NCBI RefSeq assembly: GCF_000687915.1
Contig: NZ_JHZY01000002.1
Coordinates: forward strand, 1,612,001-1,676,000
Reading direction: 5' to 3'
Origin: Leeuwenhoekiella sp. MAR_2009_132
GTDB lineage: Bacteria > Bacteroidota > Bacteroidia > Flavobacteriales > Flavobacteriaceae
Length of the DNA: 64,000 nt
The notes beneath the pieces were generated by a model. That model saw only the letters and a program-made list of their open reading frames with translations. It had not been told where the DNA came from and searched no databases. The translations under genes were made by a program, and so were the position numbers. Below are positions 1 through 10,454 of the stretch, one piece after another. Numbering within the stretch: position 1 is the stretch's first letter; the number at the start of each line of letters is the position of its first letter.

Positions 1-20
1 TTATACTTGAAAACATCGTG

Positions 21-28
21 CAAAAATA
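21..28 (-). promoter_or_regulatory. Possible -7 element for a gene left of the window
   Basis: On the minus strand this reads TATTTTTG, a full match to the Bacteroidota -7 consensus TAnnTTTG. It lies just past the end of dapA and points out of the window, so it would serve a minus-strand gene beyond the left edge. No clear TTG is seen at the -33 distance. Weak evidence, recorded because it may separate dapA from the next transcript. Confidence 0.35.
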
Positions 29-52
29 GGTTTTTTCTATAGATTAAAAAAC

Positions 53-934
53 TTAAAGACCTGAGTCATTTAAGTATGTTGCAATATTGTTTTTCAAAGT
101 ATCGCTAGCAGCTACTAATGGTAGGCGCACCGTATCTAAACACAGGCTTTTGTGAGCCAATAATGCTTTAATTCCTGCAGGATTTCCTTCAGCAAAAATT
201 AAATCTGTAGCTAGCATAAGGTCATAATGCGTTGCGTACGCCTCCTTAAACTCTCCTGCCAGACCTTGATTTATCATTATTGAAAAGGGTTTGGGAAGAC
301 CCTGACCTAATACAGAAATAACGCCGTCACCTCCCGCACTAATTGTAGGAAGCGCAAGCATATCATCTCCAGAAATGACTAAAAAGTTTTCTGGACGATC
401 TTTTATGATTCGCATCATTTGTGTTATATCTCCTGCTGCTTCTTTAACGCCAATAATGTTAGAAAAATCGTTAGCAAGTTTTATAATGGTTTCCGGAAGA
501 ACATTACTGCCTGTACGTCCCGGTACATTATAAAGAATAATAGGAAGTTTTGTAGCTTCCGCAATTGCTTTATAATGTGCATAAATACCTGTCTGACTGG
601 GTCTGTTATAATAAGGAGATACAGATAAGATTGCGGTAAACGCACTTAAATCTTTGGTTTGAAGCTCTTCAACAATTTGAGCTGTATTATTACCTCCTAC
701 ACCTAAAACAAGTGGTAATCTACCTGCATTCACTGCTATTGACTTAGCTATAACTTCTTTCTTTTCAGCCTCTGTTAGCGTAGCATTTTCTGCGGTAGTA
801 CCCATAATTACGAGGTAATCTACCCCGCCAGAAATACAATGCTCAATTACACGACTTAGACCATCAAAGTCTACACTAAAATCTTTATTAAAAGGAGTAA
901 CCAGCGCTACTCCTGTTCCTTTTAATTCTTGCAT
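53..934 (-). CDS. dapA: 4-hydroxy-tetrahydrodipicolinate synthase
   Basis: Condenses pyruvate with aspartate semialdehyde in the first committed step of the diaminopimelate/lysine pathway, in the cytoplasm. The 293-residue length is the usual size for this TIM-barrel aldolase. The Schiff-base lysine is K164 in GVKEAAGD, the active-site tyrosine is Y135 in YNVPGRTG, and the N-terminal [10 protein letters not shown] signature is present. The substrate loop reads GTTAEN where many homologues have GTTGES. It follows the DUF6913 gene by one base, so the two are probably cotranscribed. dapF of the same pathway lies at 17.7 kb. Identification is secure. Confidence 0.96.
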   Translation of the reverse strand: MQELKGTGVALVTPFNKDFSVDFDGLSRVIEHCISGGVDYLVIMGTTAENATLTEAEKKEVIAKSIAVNAGRLPLVLGVGGNNTAQIVEELQTKDLSAFTAILSVSPYYNRPSQTGIYAHYKAIAEATKLPIILYNVPGRTGSNVLPETIIKLANDFSNIIGVKEAAGDITQMMRIIKDRPENFLVISGDDMLALPTISAGGDGVISVLGQGLPKPFSIMINQGLAGEFKEAYATHYDLMLATDLIFAEGNPAGIKALLAHKSLCLDTVRLPLVAASDTLKNNIATYLNDSGL

Positions 935-935
935 G

Positions 936-1451
936 CTATTCTATGCGGTTTAATATTTTCAAATACTTAACTAACTCTTGTTCAAACAATTTAACATCAG
1001 CTAAATCTGTTTTAATGATTAAATCATTTACAGTACTGTTTTTAACAGGTAATCCTGCCTTAAAATCAGCTTTAGACTGAGATGTAACAAACTCCAAAAA
1101 TACATTTTCTCTGTGGTAATAACTTATTAAGATCTTAAAAGGTTTATCTATAAAAGTATTTAATTTTTCGTTTTTAATTGCTCCCAAGACTGTAAAATCT
1201 TTTTTAGAAAAAACTTCACTAACACTAAAATTACTTTGATTTTGATTCTCTAAATACACAAATAAAGAGATTTCTGAAGTTGCAGAAACACATTTTGCTA
1301 ACGCTTCTAACTGTTTTTCATCCTGAAAATCTCGTGAATCGAACAAAACACCCACTCCTTCCCCAATTTTATTTTGAGAATTTTGGATGGGTTTTAGACT
1401 TTTTTGAAGTTTACTTTTAAGCGAATATTGTTTCCAACCGTCCAAAAACAT
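936..1451 (-). CDS. DUF6913-type protein of unknown function
   Basis: A 171-residue protein with no signal peptide or membrane segment. It looks like the flavobacterial DUF6913 family, recognised from the overall sequence pattern ([11 protein letters not shown] start, [16 protein letters not shown] region and LILKTDLADV-like C-terminal part); the exact family assignment is from memory. It is basic at the N terminus and mixed alpha/beta in composition. It sits one base upstream of dapA, and conserved linkage to dapA is the only functional hint. No catalytic motif is evident. Confidence 0.7.
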   Translation of the reverse strand: MFLDGWKQYSLKSKLQKSLKPIQNSQNKIGEGVGVLFDSRDFQDEKQLEALAKCVSATSEISLFVYLENQNQSNFSVSEVFSKKDFTVLGAIKNEKLNTFIDKPFKILISYYHRENVFLEFVTSQSKADFKAGLPVKNSTVNDLIIKTDLADVKLFEQELVKYLKILNRIE

Positions 1452-1468
1452 TTACCTTTGTTTTGCGG

Positions 1469-1476
1469 CAAATGTA
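1469..1476 (-). promoter_or_regulatory. -7 promoter element for the DUF6913-dapA pair
   Basis: The minus strand reads TACATTTG, matching TAnnTTTG, 17 bases before the start codon of the gene ending at 936. No TTG falls within the 17-23 base spacing; the closest is 13 bases away. Only the -7 half is therefore supported. Confidence 0.45.
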
Positions 1477-1517
1477 GACAATTATACCTCAATGCACACC
1501 GCTAATTTTTATACCAA

Positions 1518-2267
1518 ATGATTAGATTATATTCTCTTGCACTTTTAGGCTTTCTTCTAGTCGCCTGCAAGCAATCACAAGCTACGCTTACTAGTATTCA
1601 AGGAAAACAAATAAACATTACAGACAGTATCGCTTCAGATCTTTCGGTTATAGAGTATATAGCTCCTTATAAAAAGCGCATAGATGAAGAGATGAATGCA
1701 ATACTCGCCTATGCTCCTGAAAGTCTTTCTAAGTCAGACGGACCATACAATACTGCTATAGGAAATATGATGGCAGACGCTGTTTTAGAATTTTGTGATC
1801 CTGTATTTTTTAAACGATCTGGCAAACACATTGACGGTGTTGTTTTAAATCACGGCGGTATTCGCTCTGTTTTACGTGCAGGCAATGTTACAATGGGCAC
1901 AGCTTATGAAATTATGCCTTTTGAAAATAGTATAGTGGTTGTTGAAATATCAAGTGATGAGGCTCGTGCTATGTTTCAATATTTAAAATCTGGCAAAGCA
2001 CATCCTATTGCTAATATGCAACTCATTCTTAATGCTAACGATGATATTGATTCTGCCTTGATAAATGGGAAACCTATAGAAAATGGTAAAACTTATTTTA
2101 TAGCTACAAACGATTATTTACAACAAGGTGGTGACGGTATGGTTTTCTTTACTAATCCTAAAACTATTGAGATTTTAGATTATAAAATGAGAACTATATT
2201 AATTGATCATTTTAAAAAACAAGATACTATTGCACCAAAGCGTGACACCCGTTTCATTAAAAAATAA
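1518..2267 (+). CDS. 5'-nucleotidase C-terminal-domain lipoprotein
   Basis: A 249-residue protein with a lipoprotein signal (LLVAC, Cys17), so probably anchored in the envelope. The body corresponds to the substrate-binding C-terminal domain of bifunctional 5'-nucleotidase/UshA enzymes: YNTAIGNMMADA, VVLNHGGIRSVLRAG, MPFENSIVVVEIS and ATNDYLQQGGDGM are typical of that domain. The metallophosphatase half is absent from this polypeptide and is encoded by the next gene, 5 bases downstream. The two probably work as one split periplasmic nucleotidase, but in gene order the C-terminal module comes first. The role is inferred from the domain and the neighbour. Confidence 0.85.
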   Translation: MIRLYSLALLGFLLVACKQSQATLTSIQGKQINITDSIASDLSVIEYIAPYKKRIDEEMNAILAYAPESLSKSDGPYNTAIGNMMADAVLEFCDPVFFKRSGKHIDGVVLNHGGIRSVLRAGNVTMGTAYEIMPFENSIVVVEISSDEARAMFQYLKSGKAHPIANMQLILNANDDIDSALINGKPIENGKTYFIATNDYLQQGGDGMVFFTNPKTIEILDYKMRTILIDHFKKQDTIAPKRDTRFIKK

Positions 2268-2272
2268 GTCCT

Positions 2273-3181
2273 ATGGAAAGAAGAAAGTTTTTAATTCAGA
2301 CAGGAGCTGCTACCGCTTTACTAAGTGCTACACCTGGCCTCAACCTTTTTGCAGGTACAAAAAATTCGCGCAAGATCACAATTTTACATACTAATGATGT
2401 GCACAGTCATATAGAACCCTTTCCTGCAGAAGATCCTTCTTTTGCAAATCAAGGTGGGGTAGCAAGACGTCTTACGCTTATTCAAAACATACGTAAAGAA
2501 AACCCAAATACGCTCGTTCTTGATGCCGGTGACATCTTTCAAGGGACGCCCTATTTTAACTTTTATGGCGGTGAGCTTGAGTTTAAACTTATGAGTATGA
2601 TGGGTTATGACGCCGCTACTATAGGCAATCATGACTTTGACAACGGCGTAGGTGGTCTGGCAGCTCAAATGCCTAATGCTTCTTTTAAAATGATAAGTTC
2701 TAATTATGACTTCACAAATACGGTGATGGAAGGACTTACAAAACCGTATGAGATTTTTATTAAAGACGGAATAAAAATTGGTGTTTTTGGATTAGGTATA
2801 CAACTACAAGGTTTAGTAACCGAAGCATTATCAAAAGAGACTAAATATTTAGATCCGCTTGAAATCACCCAGGATATGACGCGTATTTTAAAAGAAGAGC
2901 ACAAATGCGACTTAATTATCTGTCTGTCTCATCTAGGATATGAATACAAATTTGATAAAATATCAGATCTGTCGCTTGCTGCAAAAAGCAGAAATATAGA
3001 CTTAATAATAGGTGGTCATACACACACGTTTCTTCCGAAGCCTGAAATTGTTACTAATCTAGATCAAAAAAATGTTTTAGTCAATCAAGTAGGTTGGGCC
3101 GGTATAAATGTAGGTAGGATTGACTTTGAGTTTGACGCTACCGGAAATAAATCAAGTACAGCTACTGTTATTCAAGTTTAA
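2273..3181 (+). CDS. Metallophosphatase (5'-nucleotidase N-terminal domain), Tat-exported
   Basis: A 302-residue calcineurin-like phosphoesterase. Metal ligands are visible in order: HTNDVHSH, LDAGDIFQG, GNHDFDNG, CLSHLGYEYK and IGGHTHTF. The N terminus MERRKFLIQTGAATALLS is a twin-arginine signal, which suggests export as a folded metalloenzyme. It ends after the metallophosphatase domain, about half the length of a full UshA-type enzyme. The missing substrate-binding domain is supplied by the preceding lipoprotein gene (5-base gap). It would hydrolyse phosphate esters such as nucleotides in the periplasm; the actual substrate is not shown by the sequence. Confidence 0.9.
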   Translation: MERRKFLIQTGAATALLSATPGLNLFAGTKNSRKITILHTNDVHSHIEPFPAEDPSFANQGGVARRLTLIQNIRKENPNTLVLDAGDIFQGTPYFNFYGGELEFKLMSMMGYDAATIGNHDFDNGVGGLAAQMPNASFKMISSNYDFTNTVMEGLTKPYEIFIKDGIKIGVFGLGIQLQGLVTEALSKETKYLDPLEITQDMTRILKEEHKCDLIICLSHLGYEYKFDKISDLSLAAKSRNIDLIIGGHTHTFLPKPEIVTNLDQKNVLVNQVGWAGINVGRIDFEFDATGNKSSTATVIQV

Positions 3182-3184
3182 AAA

Positions 3185-3898
3185 TTATATATATTCTTTC
3201 TCGTCATTTAGTGCATTATGCACATCTACAAAATAAGATGTTGCGGCCGTTTTATGAAAGCATATGGCGATGTTGAGTAATGATAAAATTATAGGTATAC
3301 TCAAACTATAATAATAAATAAAACCTGTGATGCACTCTATCAATAGTGCTGCAGCTATGATATAGGTTTTATAATTATGAGGACTTCTGTGCCTTAAAGG
3401 TATTAATGAGCAAATTGCGGTAAAAATAAATAATAAAATTCCGCCGATTAGAAAGAGCGGTTTATTAGGTACGCTCTCATAAAAAACCGCTAAAAGATGT
3501 ATTATTAAATAGGCAGCAAACAGAACGCCGAGCACCGGCTCAAGCAGCATTTCTTTAGTTATTTTTTGAGATCTTATTTTTAAAATAGGCGCAAAAAATA
3601 AAAACATTGCAAAAACTGCAATCATATAGAAATAAAGAACCTCATCAAAAAATAGATTAAGATCTAATAGAAAAAAAATTTCGGCAATTAAGGAGGAAAG
3701 GTGAAACACAATTAGGGTAATATTATGCTTCTTAGTGGAAGAATAGTAATAAGCATAAAAAAAAATAAAATAGACCGGTTTTAGATAAAATCCCCATTCG
3801 ATTTTTAATTCTGAAACCAAAATATAGCACAAACAACTAACTATTGCCAGATACCAATATTTTATTGGCTTTAAAGAAAGGCTAATTGTTTTATTCAC
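3185..3898 (-). CDS. Multi-pass membrane protein, unknown function (copy 1 of a related pair)
   Basis: A 237-residue, strongly hydrophobic protein with about seven or eight predicted membrane spans and little else. Family not recognised. It shares layout and local sequence with the next gene upstream: a YAYYYSS..KHN segment after the second span corresponds to YAFYYFNSQRHN there, and SLIPLRHRSPHNY to SIIPIRNRHPDNF. This indicates a tandem duplication with strong divergence. The topology resembles small integral membrane enzymes of YhhN type, but no catalytic residues could be assigned. It ends three bases from the convergent metallophosphatase gene. Confidence 0.75.
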   Translation of the reverse strand: MNKTISLSLKPIKYWYLAIVSCLCYILVSELKIEWGFYLKPVYFIFFYAYYYSSTKKHNITLIVFHLSSLIAEIFFLLDLNLFFDEVLYFYMIAVFAMFLFFAPILKIRSQKITKEMLLEPVLGVLFAAYLIIHLLAVFYESVPNKPLFLIGGILLFIFTAICSLIPLRHRSPHNYKTYIIAAALLIECITGFIYYYSLSIPIILSLLNIAICFHKTAATSYFVDVHNALNDEKEYI

Positions 3899-4010
3899 AG
3901 CTAAGGGAAATTAGTTATTATATTTAATAATTTATCTGTAAAATAACAAAAAATACAGATATCATATTAATAAAAAATTACCGAAGCTCATTTTATGAAT
4001 GAATTTTCTT

Positions 4011-4700
4011 TCAGAAATAAGATTCCTTTGAGTTGAGAATGCCATCTAACTTAATTAAATACCACACCATACAAATTTTTAAGAGCATCATAGAAAGCAA
4101 ACACAAAATTAATACGGGAACATAACTCCATAAAAATGTATAAATAAACATCGTAGGAGCCATTACAGCCATAGATCCGCCCATAAGATATAATAGAAAA
4201 TTGTCTGGATGCCTGTTTCTAATAGGTATGATTGAACAAAAGAATATCCATGATATGAGAGCTGCCAATGCCGGAAAGAAAATAACATTATCGGGTAAAT
4301 TATCAAAAACCAGTAGCGTTAACTCCCAAAAAGCATAAAGAATCCCCGTAAGTCCTAATATGGTTTTAAACAAAGCATCTCTATCTAGGGTAAAACCTAC
4401 CTTTTTAAAAACAGGCCATAAATGATAAATCATCGTAAATGTAGCTAATACATAACCGCCTAGCACTAATGAAAAATAGCGTTCAAAGTTAATTAAGAAA
4501 AAAGTCTCGTTAATTAACTCACAACTTAAATAGATTATAAAATATAAATTATGTCTCTGTGAGTTGAAATAATAAAACGCGTAAATTAATATCGCAGATA
4601 GGGGTCGTAAAATTATAGAATTATCAATTTCTAATGAAACCAATATTATTTCGGTAAAACCTAGAATTAAGAATAAGAATAATAAAATTTTTAATCTCAT
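4011..4700 (-). CDS. Multi-pass membrane protein, unknown function (copy 2 of a related pair)
   Basis: A 229-residue integral membrane protein with about eight hydrophobic segments. It is a diverged paralogue of the neighbouring gene ending at 3185: both carry a YxFYYxxSxxHN segment early and a PIRxRxPxNx motif in the last third, in the same positions relative to the spans. Family not recognised. It lies downstream of ligA on the same strand with a 96-base gap, so cotranscription is possible but not shown. No soluble domain is present, so a sensor or transporter domain architecture is unlikely. Confidence 0.75.
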   Translation of the reverse strand: MRLKILLFLFLILGFTEIILVSLEIDNSIILRPLSAILIYAFYYFNSQRHNLYFIIYLSCELINETFFLINFERYFSLVLGGYVLATFTMIYHLWPVFKKVGFTLDRDALFKTILGLTGILYAFWELTLLVFDNLPDNVIFFPALAALISWIFFCSIIPIRNRHPDNFLLYLMGGSMAVMAPTMFIYTFLWSYVPVLILCLLSMMLLKICMVWYLIKLDGILNSKESYF

Positions 4701-4796
4701 TTATGAGTTCTTAAAAATTGAGTGGTACTAAATAAAATATTCATTTATAACTACGCAAATTTCTTAGTTTAAGTTCTTAAGTTATTGAATATAAAC

Positions 4797-6812
<2,016 letters not shown>

Positions 6813-6841
6813 TTATTTTTAAACGAAAATTTTGATACGTA

Positions 6842-7432
6842 TTAGGTATTTTCGGGCTTTAGCCATTTTGAAGTTAAATCAGGTACAAAGTGCTCCATCT
6901 TATTCAACAGACTATCAACATCTGTATCTTCTATGAGTAAAGCTCTGTTTTCAGCTTTAAGAAAACCTCTGTTTACCATCTCGTCTAGCATAGCTATTAA
7001 ATGATCGTAAAAGCCATTTGTATTTAAAATCCCTATAGGTTTATGATGTAATCCTAACTGACTCCAGGTAATAATTTCAAAAAGCTCTTCAAACGTCCCA
7101 AAACCTCCCGGAAGTGTTATAAACCCATCACTCATTTCTTGCATTTTGAGCTTACGCTCGTGCATGTTTTCTGTAGTAACAAGCTCATCAAGACCTTCGT
7201 GTACAATTTCTTTTGTTTTTAAAAAACCAGGGATAATGCCTATAGCTTTTCCTTTATTACCAAGGCAGGCTATAGCTACCCTGCCCATTATGCCCATTTT
7301 AGAACCACCATAAATTAGCGTGATATCGCGCTCTGCCATTTTAGCGCCAAGCAATTCTGACTCTTTTATGATTGCCGAATCTGTACCTTCACTGCTTCCG
7401 CAAAAAACACAGATAGATTTTAAATTATTCAT
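6842..7432 (-). CDS. LOG-family (TIGR00730) nucleoside-monophosphate phosphoribohydrolase
   Basis: A 196-residue Rossmann-fold protein. The diagnostic PGGFGTFEELFEIITW motif (PGGxGTxxE) and the N-terminal ICVFCGSSEG are both present. Members of this family cleave cytokinin-type riboside monophosphates or AMP to the base and ribose 5-phosphate; in bacteria the true substrate is usually unknown, so only the family-level function is claimed. Its start codon overlaps the prmC stop by one base (TAATG), so translation is probably coupled in a GNAT-prmC-LOG run that may continue into ligA. Confidence 0.9.
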   Translation of the reverse strand: MNNLKSICVFCGSSEGTDSAIIKESELLGAKMAERDITLIYGGSKMGIMGRVAIACLGNKGKAIGIIPGFLKTKEIVHEGLDELVTTENMHERKLKMQEMSDGFITLPGGFGTFEELFEIITWSQLGLHHKPIGILNTNGFYDHLIAMLDEMVNRGFLKAENRALLIEDTDVDSLLNKMEHFVPDLTSKWLKPENT

Positions 7433-8280
7433 TAGCGTTTTGCTTTTATCATTCTAGGTTTTCCTGCAAAATCATTTCGCAATTCTACAGTTTTAAAACC
7501 TGCTTCTTTTACAAGGTTTACCGTCTCATCCCCAAGATACTGATTGATTTCGAAATATAAAACTCCATCAACTTCTAAACTTTCATAAGCCAATTCACTT
7601 ATTTTTTTATAAAATATAAGCGGATTATCATCATCTACAAATAAAGCTAAATCCGGTTCATGACGCAGCACATTCTGATGCATTTCAGCTTTTTCGAGAT
7701 TACGTACATAAGGCGGATTTGATACAATTACAGTATACTTTTGAGGCAATTCTGCCATCTCTAATATGTTAGACTTAACAAATTGTACAGTAACCTTATT
7801 TAATTCGGCATTATGCTCAGCAAGTTGCAATGCTTTATCAGAAACATCAAGAGCTGTTATTTTTGCATCTGTATTTATAGCCAGACTAACAGCTATACAT
7901 CCAGAGCCGGTTCCTATATCTAAAATTTTTAATTGAGAAGTTTCATTGTCTTTTAGATCTAATAGAATCCATTCTACTAGTTCTTCTGTTTCGGGCCTGG
8001 GAATAAGTACATCTGGTGTAACTGTAAAGTTATAGCCGTAAAATTCTGTTTCACCTATAATATATTGCAGCGGTTCATTATTAAACAGACGTTCTCTAGC
8101 TGCTAAAAGAAGCTCTAACTCTTTAATCTTAATGTTTTTGTCAGGATTTAAAACAAGGTCTACAGGCTGAATTCCCAGGTATTTCTGAATTAATATTTTA
8201 AAAAAAGCAGTGATTTCGCTCTGCGGAAAATTAGGCGCTAATCGCTTAAAAAACTGCGCTTTAAACTTTACTAATTTCAT
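7432..8280 (-). CDS. prmC: Release factor glutamine methyltransferase PrmC
   Basis: Methylates the glutamine of the GGQ motif of peptide-chain release factors using S-adenosylmethionine. The 282 residues contain an N-terminal helical domain, the SAM-binding motif DIGTGSGCIAVSLA and the catalytic NPPY in VSNPPYVRN, with EPDLALFVDDDNPL following as usual for the family. It abuts the GNAT gene with no intervening base and overlaps the LOG-family gene by one base. Identification is secure. Confidence 0.95.
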   Translation of the reverse strand: MKLVKFKAQFFKRLAPNFPQSEITAFFKILIQKYLGIQPVDLVLNPDKNIKIKELELLLAARERLFNNEPLQYIIGETEFYGYNFTVTPDVLIPRPETEELVEWILLDLKDNETSQLKILDIGTGSGCIAVSLAINTDAKITALDVSDKALQLAEHNAELNKVTVQFVKSNILEMAELPQKYTVIVSNPPYVRNLEKAEMHQNVLRHEPDLALFVDDDNPLIFYKKISELAYESLEVDGVLYFEINQYLGDETVNLVKEAGFKTVELRNDFAGKPRMIKAKR

Positions 8281-8760
8281 CTACAGATCTTTTAACATAT
8301 AAACCGGACAGGCACTATGTCCCGTATTACCCAAAGGAGCATCTATATAATAAAAACCTGCTTTCACATACAATTTTTGAGCATCTTTCATATACGGCAT
8401 AGTCTCCAAATAAACCTGTCTAAAACCTGCCCCTTTTGCAAAGTCAAGACACCTTTGCATCATTTGCAAACCAAAACCCTTTCCCCGTATTTCTGAAAGA
8501 AAATACATTTTTTGTAACTCACAAACAGGACCCTCATAATTGGCTAACGGTGCGATTCCTGCCCCGCCCAGAAGCCTATTTTGATCCTCTATGACAAAAT
8601 ATTCCTTATTTGCAGCATTATATGTCTCATACATACAATCTAGAGCTTCATCTGCATATGCAGTCCCTACTTTAGGAACTCCCATTTCAATTAAAACCGC
8701 TCGTATGGTTTTTGCTAAAGCTAAATTATCGTTGAGTTCTACAGGTCTAATAAGAGGCAT
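8281..8760 (-). CDS. GNAT-family N-acetyltransferase
   Basis: A 159-residue acetyltransferase when started at the ATG at 8760 (MPLIRPVELND). The frame is open further upstream to 8859, but that stretch lies inside the ribD coding region and reads unlike a GNAT N terminus. The acetyl-CoA binding motif is visible as LSEIRGKGFGLQMMQ (R/QxxGxG/A type), followed by FAKGAGFRQVYLET and YVKAGF. Substrate unknown. It heads a GNAT-prmC-LOG run and is divergent from ribD with only 34 bases between the start codons, so the two promoters must overlap each other or lie in coding sequence. Confidence 0.85.
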   Translation of the reverse strand: MPLIRPVELNDNLALAKTIRAVLIEMGVPKVGTAYADEALDCMYETYNAANKEYFVIEDQNRLLGGAGIAPLANYEGPVCELQKMYFLSEIRGKGFGLQMMQRCLDFAKGAGFRQVYLETMPYMKDAQKLYVKAGFYYIDAPLGNTGHSACPVYMLKDL

Positions 8761-8794
8761 TCGTATCTTAGTTTTAATTGGTATTTTTGAGCTT

Positions 8795-9847
8795 GTGAAG
8801 ATACACGAAAAATACATGGTTCGCTGCGTGCAACTGGCTAAAAACGGACTGAGCACCACCTATCCTAACCCTATGGTAGGAAGTGTAATTGTGCATAACA
8901 ATAAAATTATAGGTGAAGGCTGGCATAAGAAATCTGGTGAACCACATGCCGAAGTAAACGCTATTAATAGTGTGATGAATAAGGAACTTCTGGCAGAATC
9001 AACTATTTATGTAAGCTTAGAACCGTGCAGTCACTACGGAAAAACTCCTCCATGCAGCGATTTAATTATAGCTAAGGGAATTAAAAAAGTAATTATAGGC
9101 ACCGTAGATCCTTTTGCCGAAGTTTCGGGAAGAGGTATAAAAAAATTACTCGAGGCAGGTTGCGAAGTACAGGTGGGGATTTTAGAAGGTTTGTGCCAGG
9201 ACCTAAACCAACGCTTTTTTACTTTCCACAATAAAAAACGACCTTATATTATCTTAAAATGGGCAGAAAGCGCAGATAATTTTATTGCGCCCGATAGTAG
9301 TAGAAGAGACAAAAAAGAACCCTATTGGATAACCAATTCTGTAAGCAAACAGCTTGTTCATAAATGGCGATCAGAAGAACAAAGTATACTTGTAGGATCT
9401 ACTACTGCAAAAACAGACAATCCCAGTCTTACAACTCGAGAATGGTATGGCAACTCTCCCACTCGTATTGTAATCGATAAAAACTTAAGCCTTAGTAATG
9501 AGAGTCATTTGCTTGATGCAAGTACTGCTACATTAATTATAACCGAAACTGAGGCAATCAATTCAGAAAACAAAAAATATTGCAAGGCAGATTTTAATTC
9601 TAATTTGCCTAAGCAGATTTGCGACATCTTACATACGGAAGGTTTACAGTCTGTAATTATAGAGGGTGGTACACAAACCTTACAGCATTTTATAAATGCA
9701 GGTTTATGGGACGAAGCCAGAGTATTTAAAGGAAACTTAGATTTTAAAAGTGGCATTCAATCTCCGCAATTAAAGGCATTTAAAAAATTAAAAACTACAG
9801 CTTATACCGGTGATCTCTTAACCTATTATATAAATACGAATGATTAA
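8795..9847 (+). CDS. ribD: Bifunctional riboflavin biosynthesis protein RibD
   Basis: Deaminates and then reduces the GTP-derived pyrimidine intermediate of riboflavin synthesis. The start is taken as GTG at 8795, giving VKIHEKYMVRCVQLAKNG; longer versions run antisense into the GNAT gene. The 350-residue length is standard. The deaminase domain comes first, with zinc ligands in HAEVNAI and the PCSHYGKTPPC segment; the reductase domain follows (RPYIILKWAESADNFI, SILVGSTTAKTDNPSL, VIIEGGTQTLQHF). It overlaps the HAD gene by 8 bases. An ATG at 8816 is an alternative start that would lose a conserved N-terminal part. Confidence 0.94.
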   Translation: MKIHEKYMVRCVQLAKNGLSTTYPNPMVGSVIVHNNKIIGEGWHKKSGEPHAEVNAINSVMNKELLAESTIYVSLEPCSHYGKTPPCSDLIIAKGIKKVIIGTVDPFAEVSGRGIKKLLEAGCEVQVGILEGLCQDLNQRFFTFHNKKRPYIILKWAESADNFIAPDSSRRDKKEPYWITNSVSKQLVHKWRSEEQSILVGSTTAKTDNPSLTTREWYGNSPTRIVIDKNLSLSNESHLLDASTATLIITETEAINSENKKYCKADFNSNLPKQICDILHTEGLQSVIIEGGTQTLQHFINAGLWDEARVFKGNLDFKSGIQSPQLKAFKKLKTTAYTGDLLTYYINTND

Positions 9848-10454
9848 AAATTTACTTTTTGACTTTGGCGATGTTTTTATAAACCTTGACAAAAAAGCCC
9901 CCGAACAAGCCTTAGCCAAAATGGGTATTCGTGAGATCGACAATGATATGGTTGACTGGCATAATACTTATGAGAAGGGACTAATTACTACAGAAGAGTT
10001 AACTAAATACTATCTGGATAAATTTCCGTCATTAACTAGAATCTCTTTTACTAATGCCTGGAATAGTATAATTCTAGATTTTCCGCAGCATCGCCTAGAC
10101 TGGATTTTAAAACTCAAAGAGGAAGGTAAATACAAATTATTATTATTAAGCAATACAAATGATTTACACATTGAGCAGGTAATCAAAAACATGGGAGCAC
10201 TTAGATACTCTAAGTTTCAAAACTGTTTTGAACGTTTTTATCTATCACAACAAATTAATCTGCGTAAACCTGATCTTGATATTTACGATTATGTACTTAC
10301 AAACGATAATTTAATTGCTGAAGAAACCCTGTTTATAGATGATACAGTCCTAAATACAGCCGCTGCCGCTTCAATGAATATTAGAACCTGGCACCTTGAA
10401 CCAGGTATTGAAGATGTAACGCAATTGTTTAAAATAAAACAGGAGCTCTTTTGA
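9840..10454 (+). CDS. HAD-family hydrolase
   Basis: A 204-residue haloacid-dehalogenase-like phosphatase of the YihX-like type. Motif I is LLFDFGDVFINLD, motif II is LLLSNTND, the lysine-bearing motif III is LRKPDLDIY, and motif IV is FIDDTVLN. In motif I the second aspartate position is taken by glycine-aspartate (FDFGDV), a form common in this subgroup. It overlaps ribD by 8 bases and the EamA gene by 4, so it is part of a coupled run. One attractive but unproven idea is that it dephosphorylates the RibD product, a step for which HAD enzymes are used elsewhere. Confidence 0.85.
   Translation: MIKNLLFDFGDVFINLDKKAPEQALAKMGIREIDNDMVDWHNTYEKGLITTEELTKYYLDKFPSLTRISFTNAWNSIILDFPQHRLDWILKLKEEGKYKLLLLSNTNDLHIEQVIKNMGALRYSKFQNCFERFYLSQQINLRKPDLDIYDYVLTNDNLIAEETLFIDDTVLNTAAAASMNIRTWHLEPGIEDVTQLFKIKQELF

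Noticed and set aside
8591..8794. N-terminal extension of ribD
   Set aside because: Runs antisense through the GNAT coding region and does not resemble a RibD N terminus; GTG at 8795 gives the family length.
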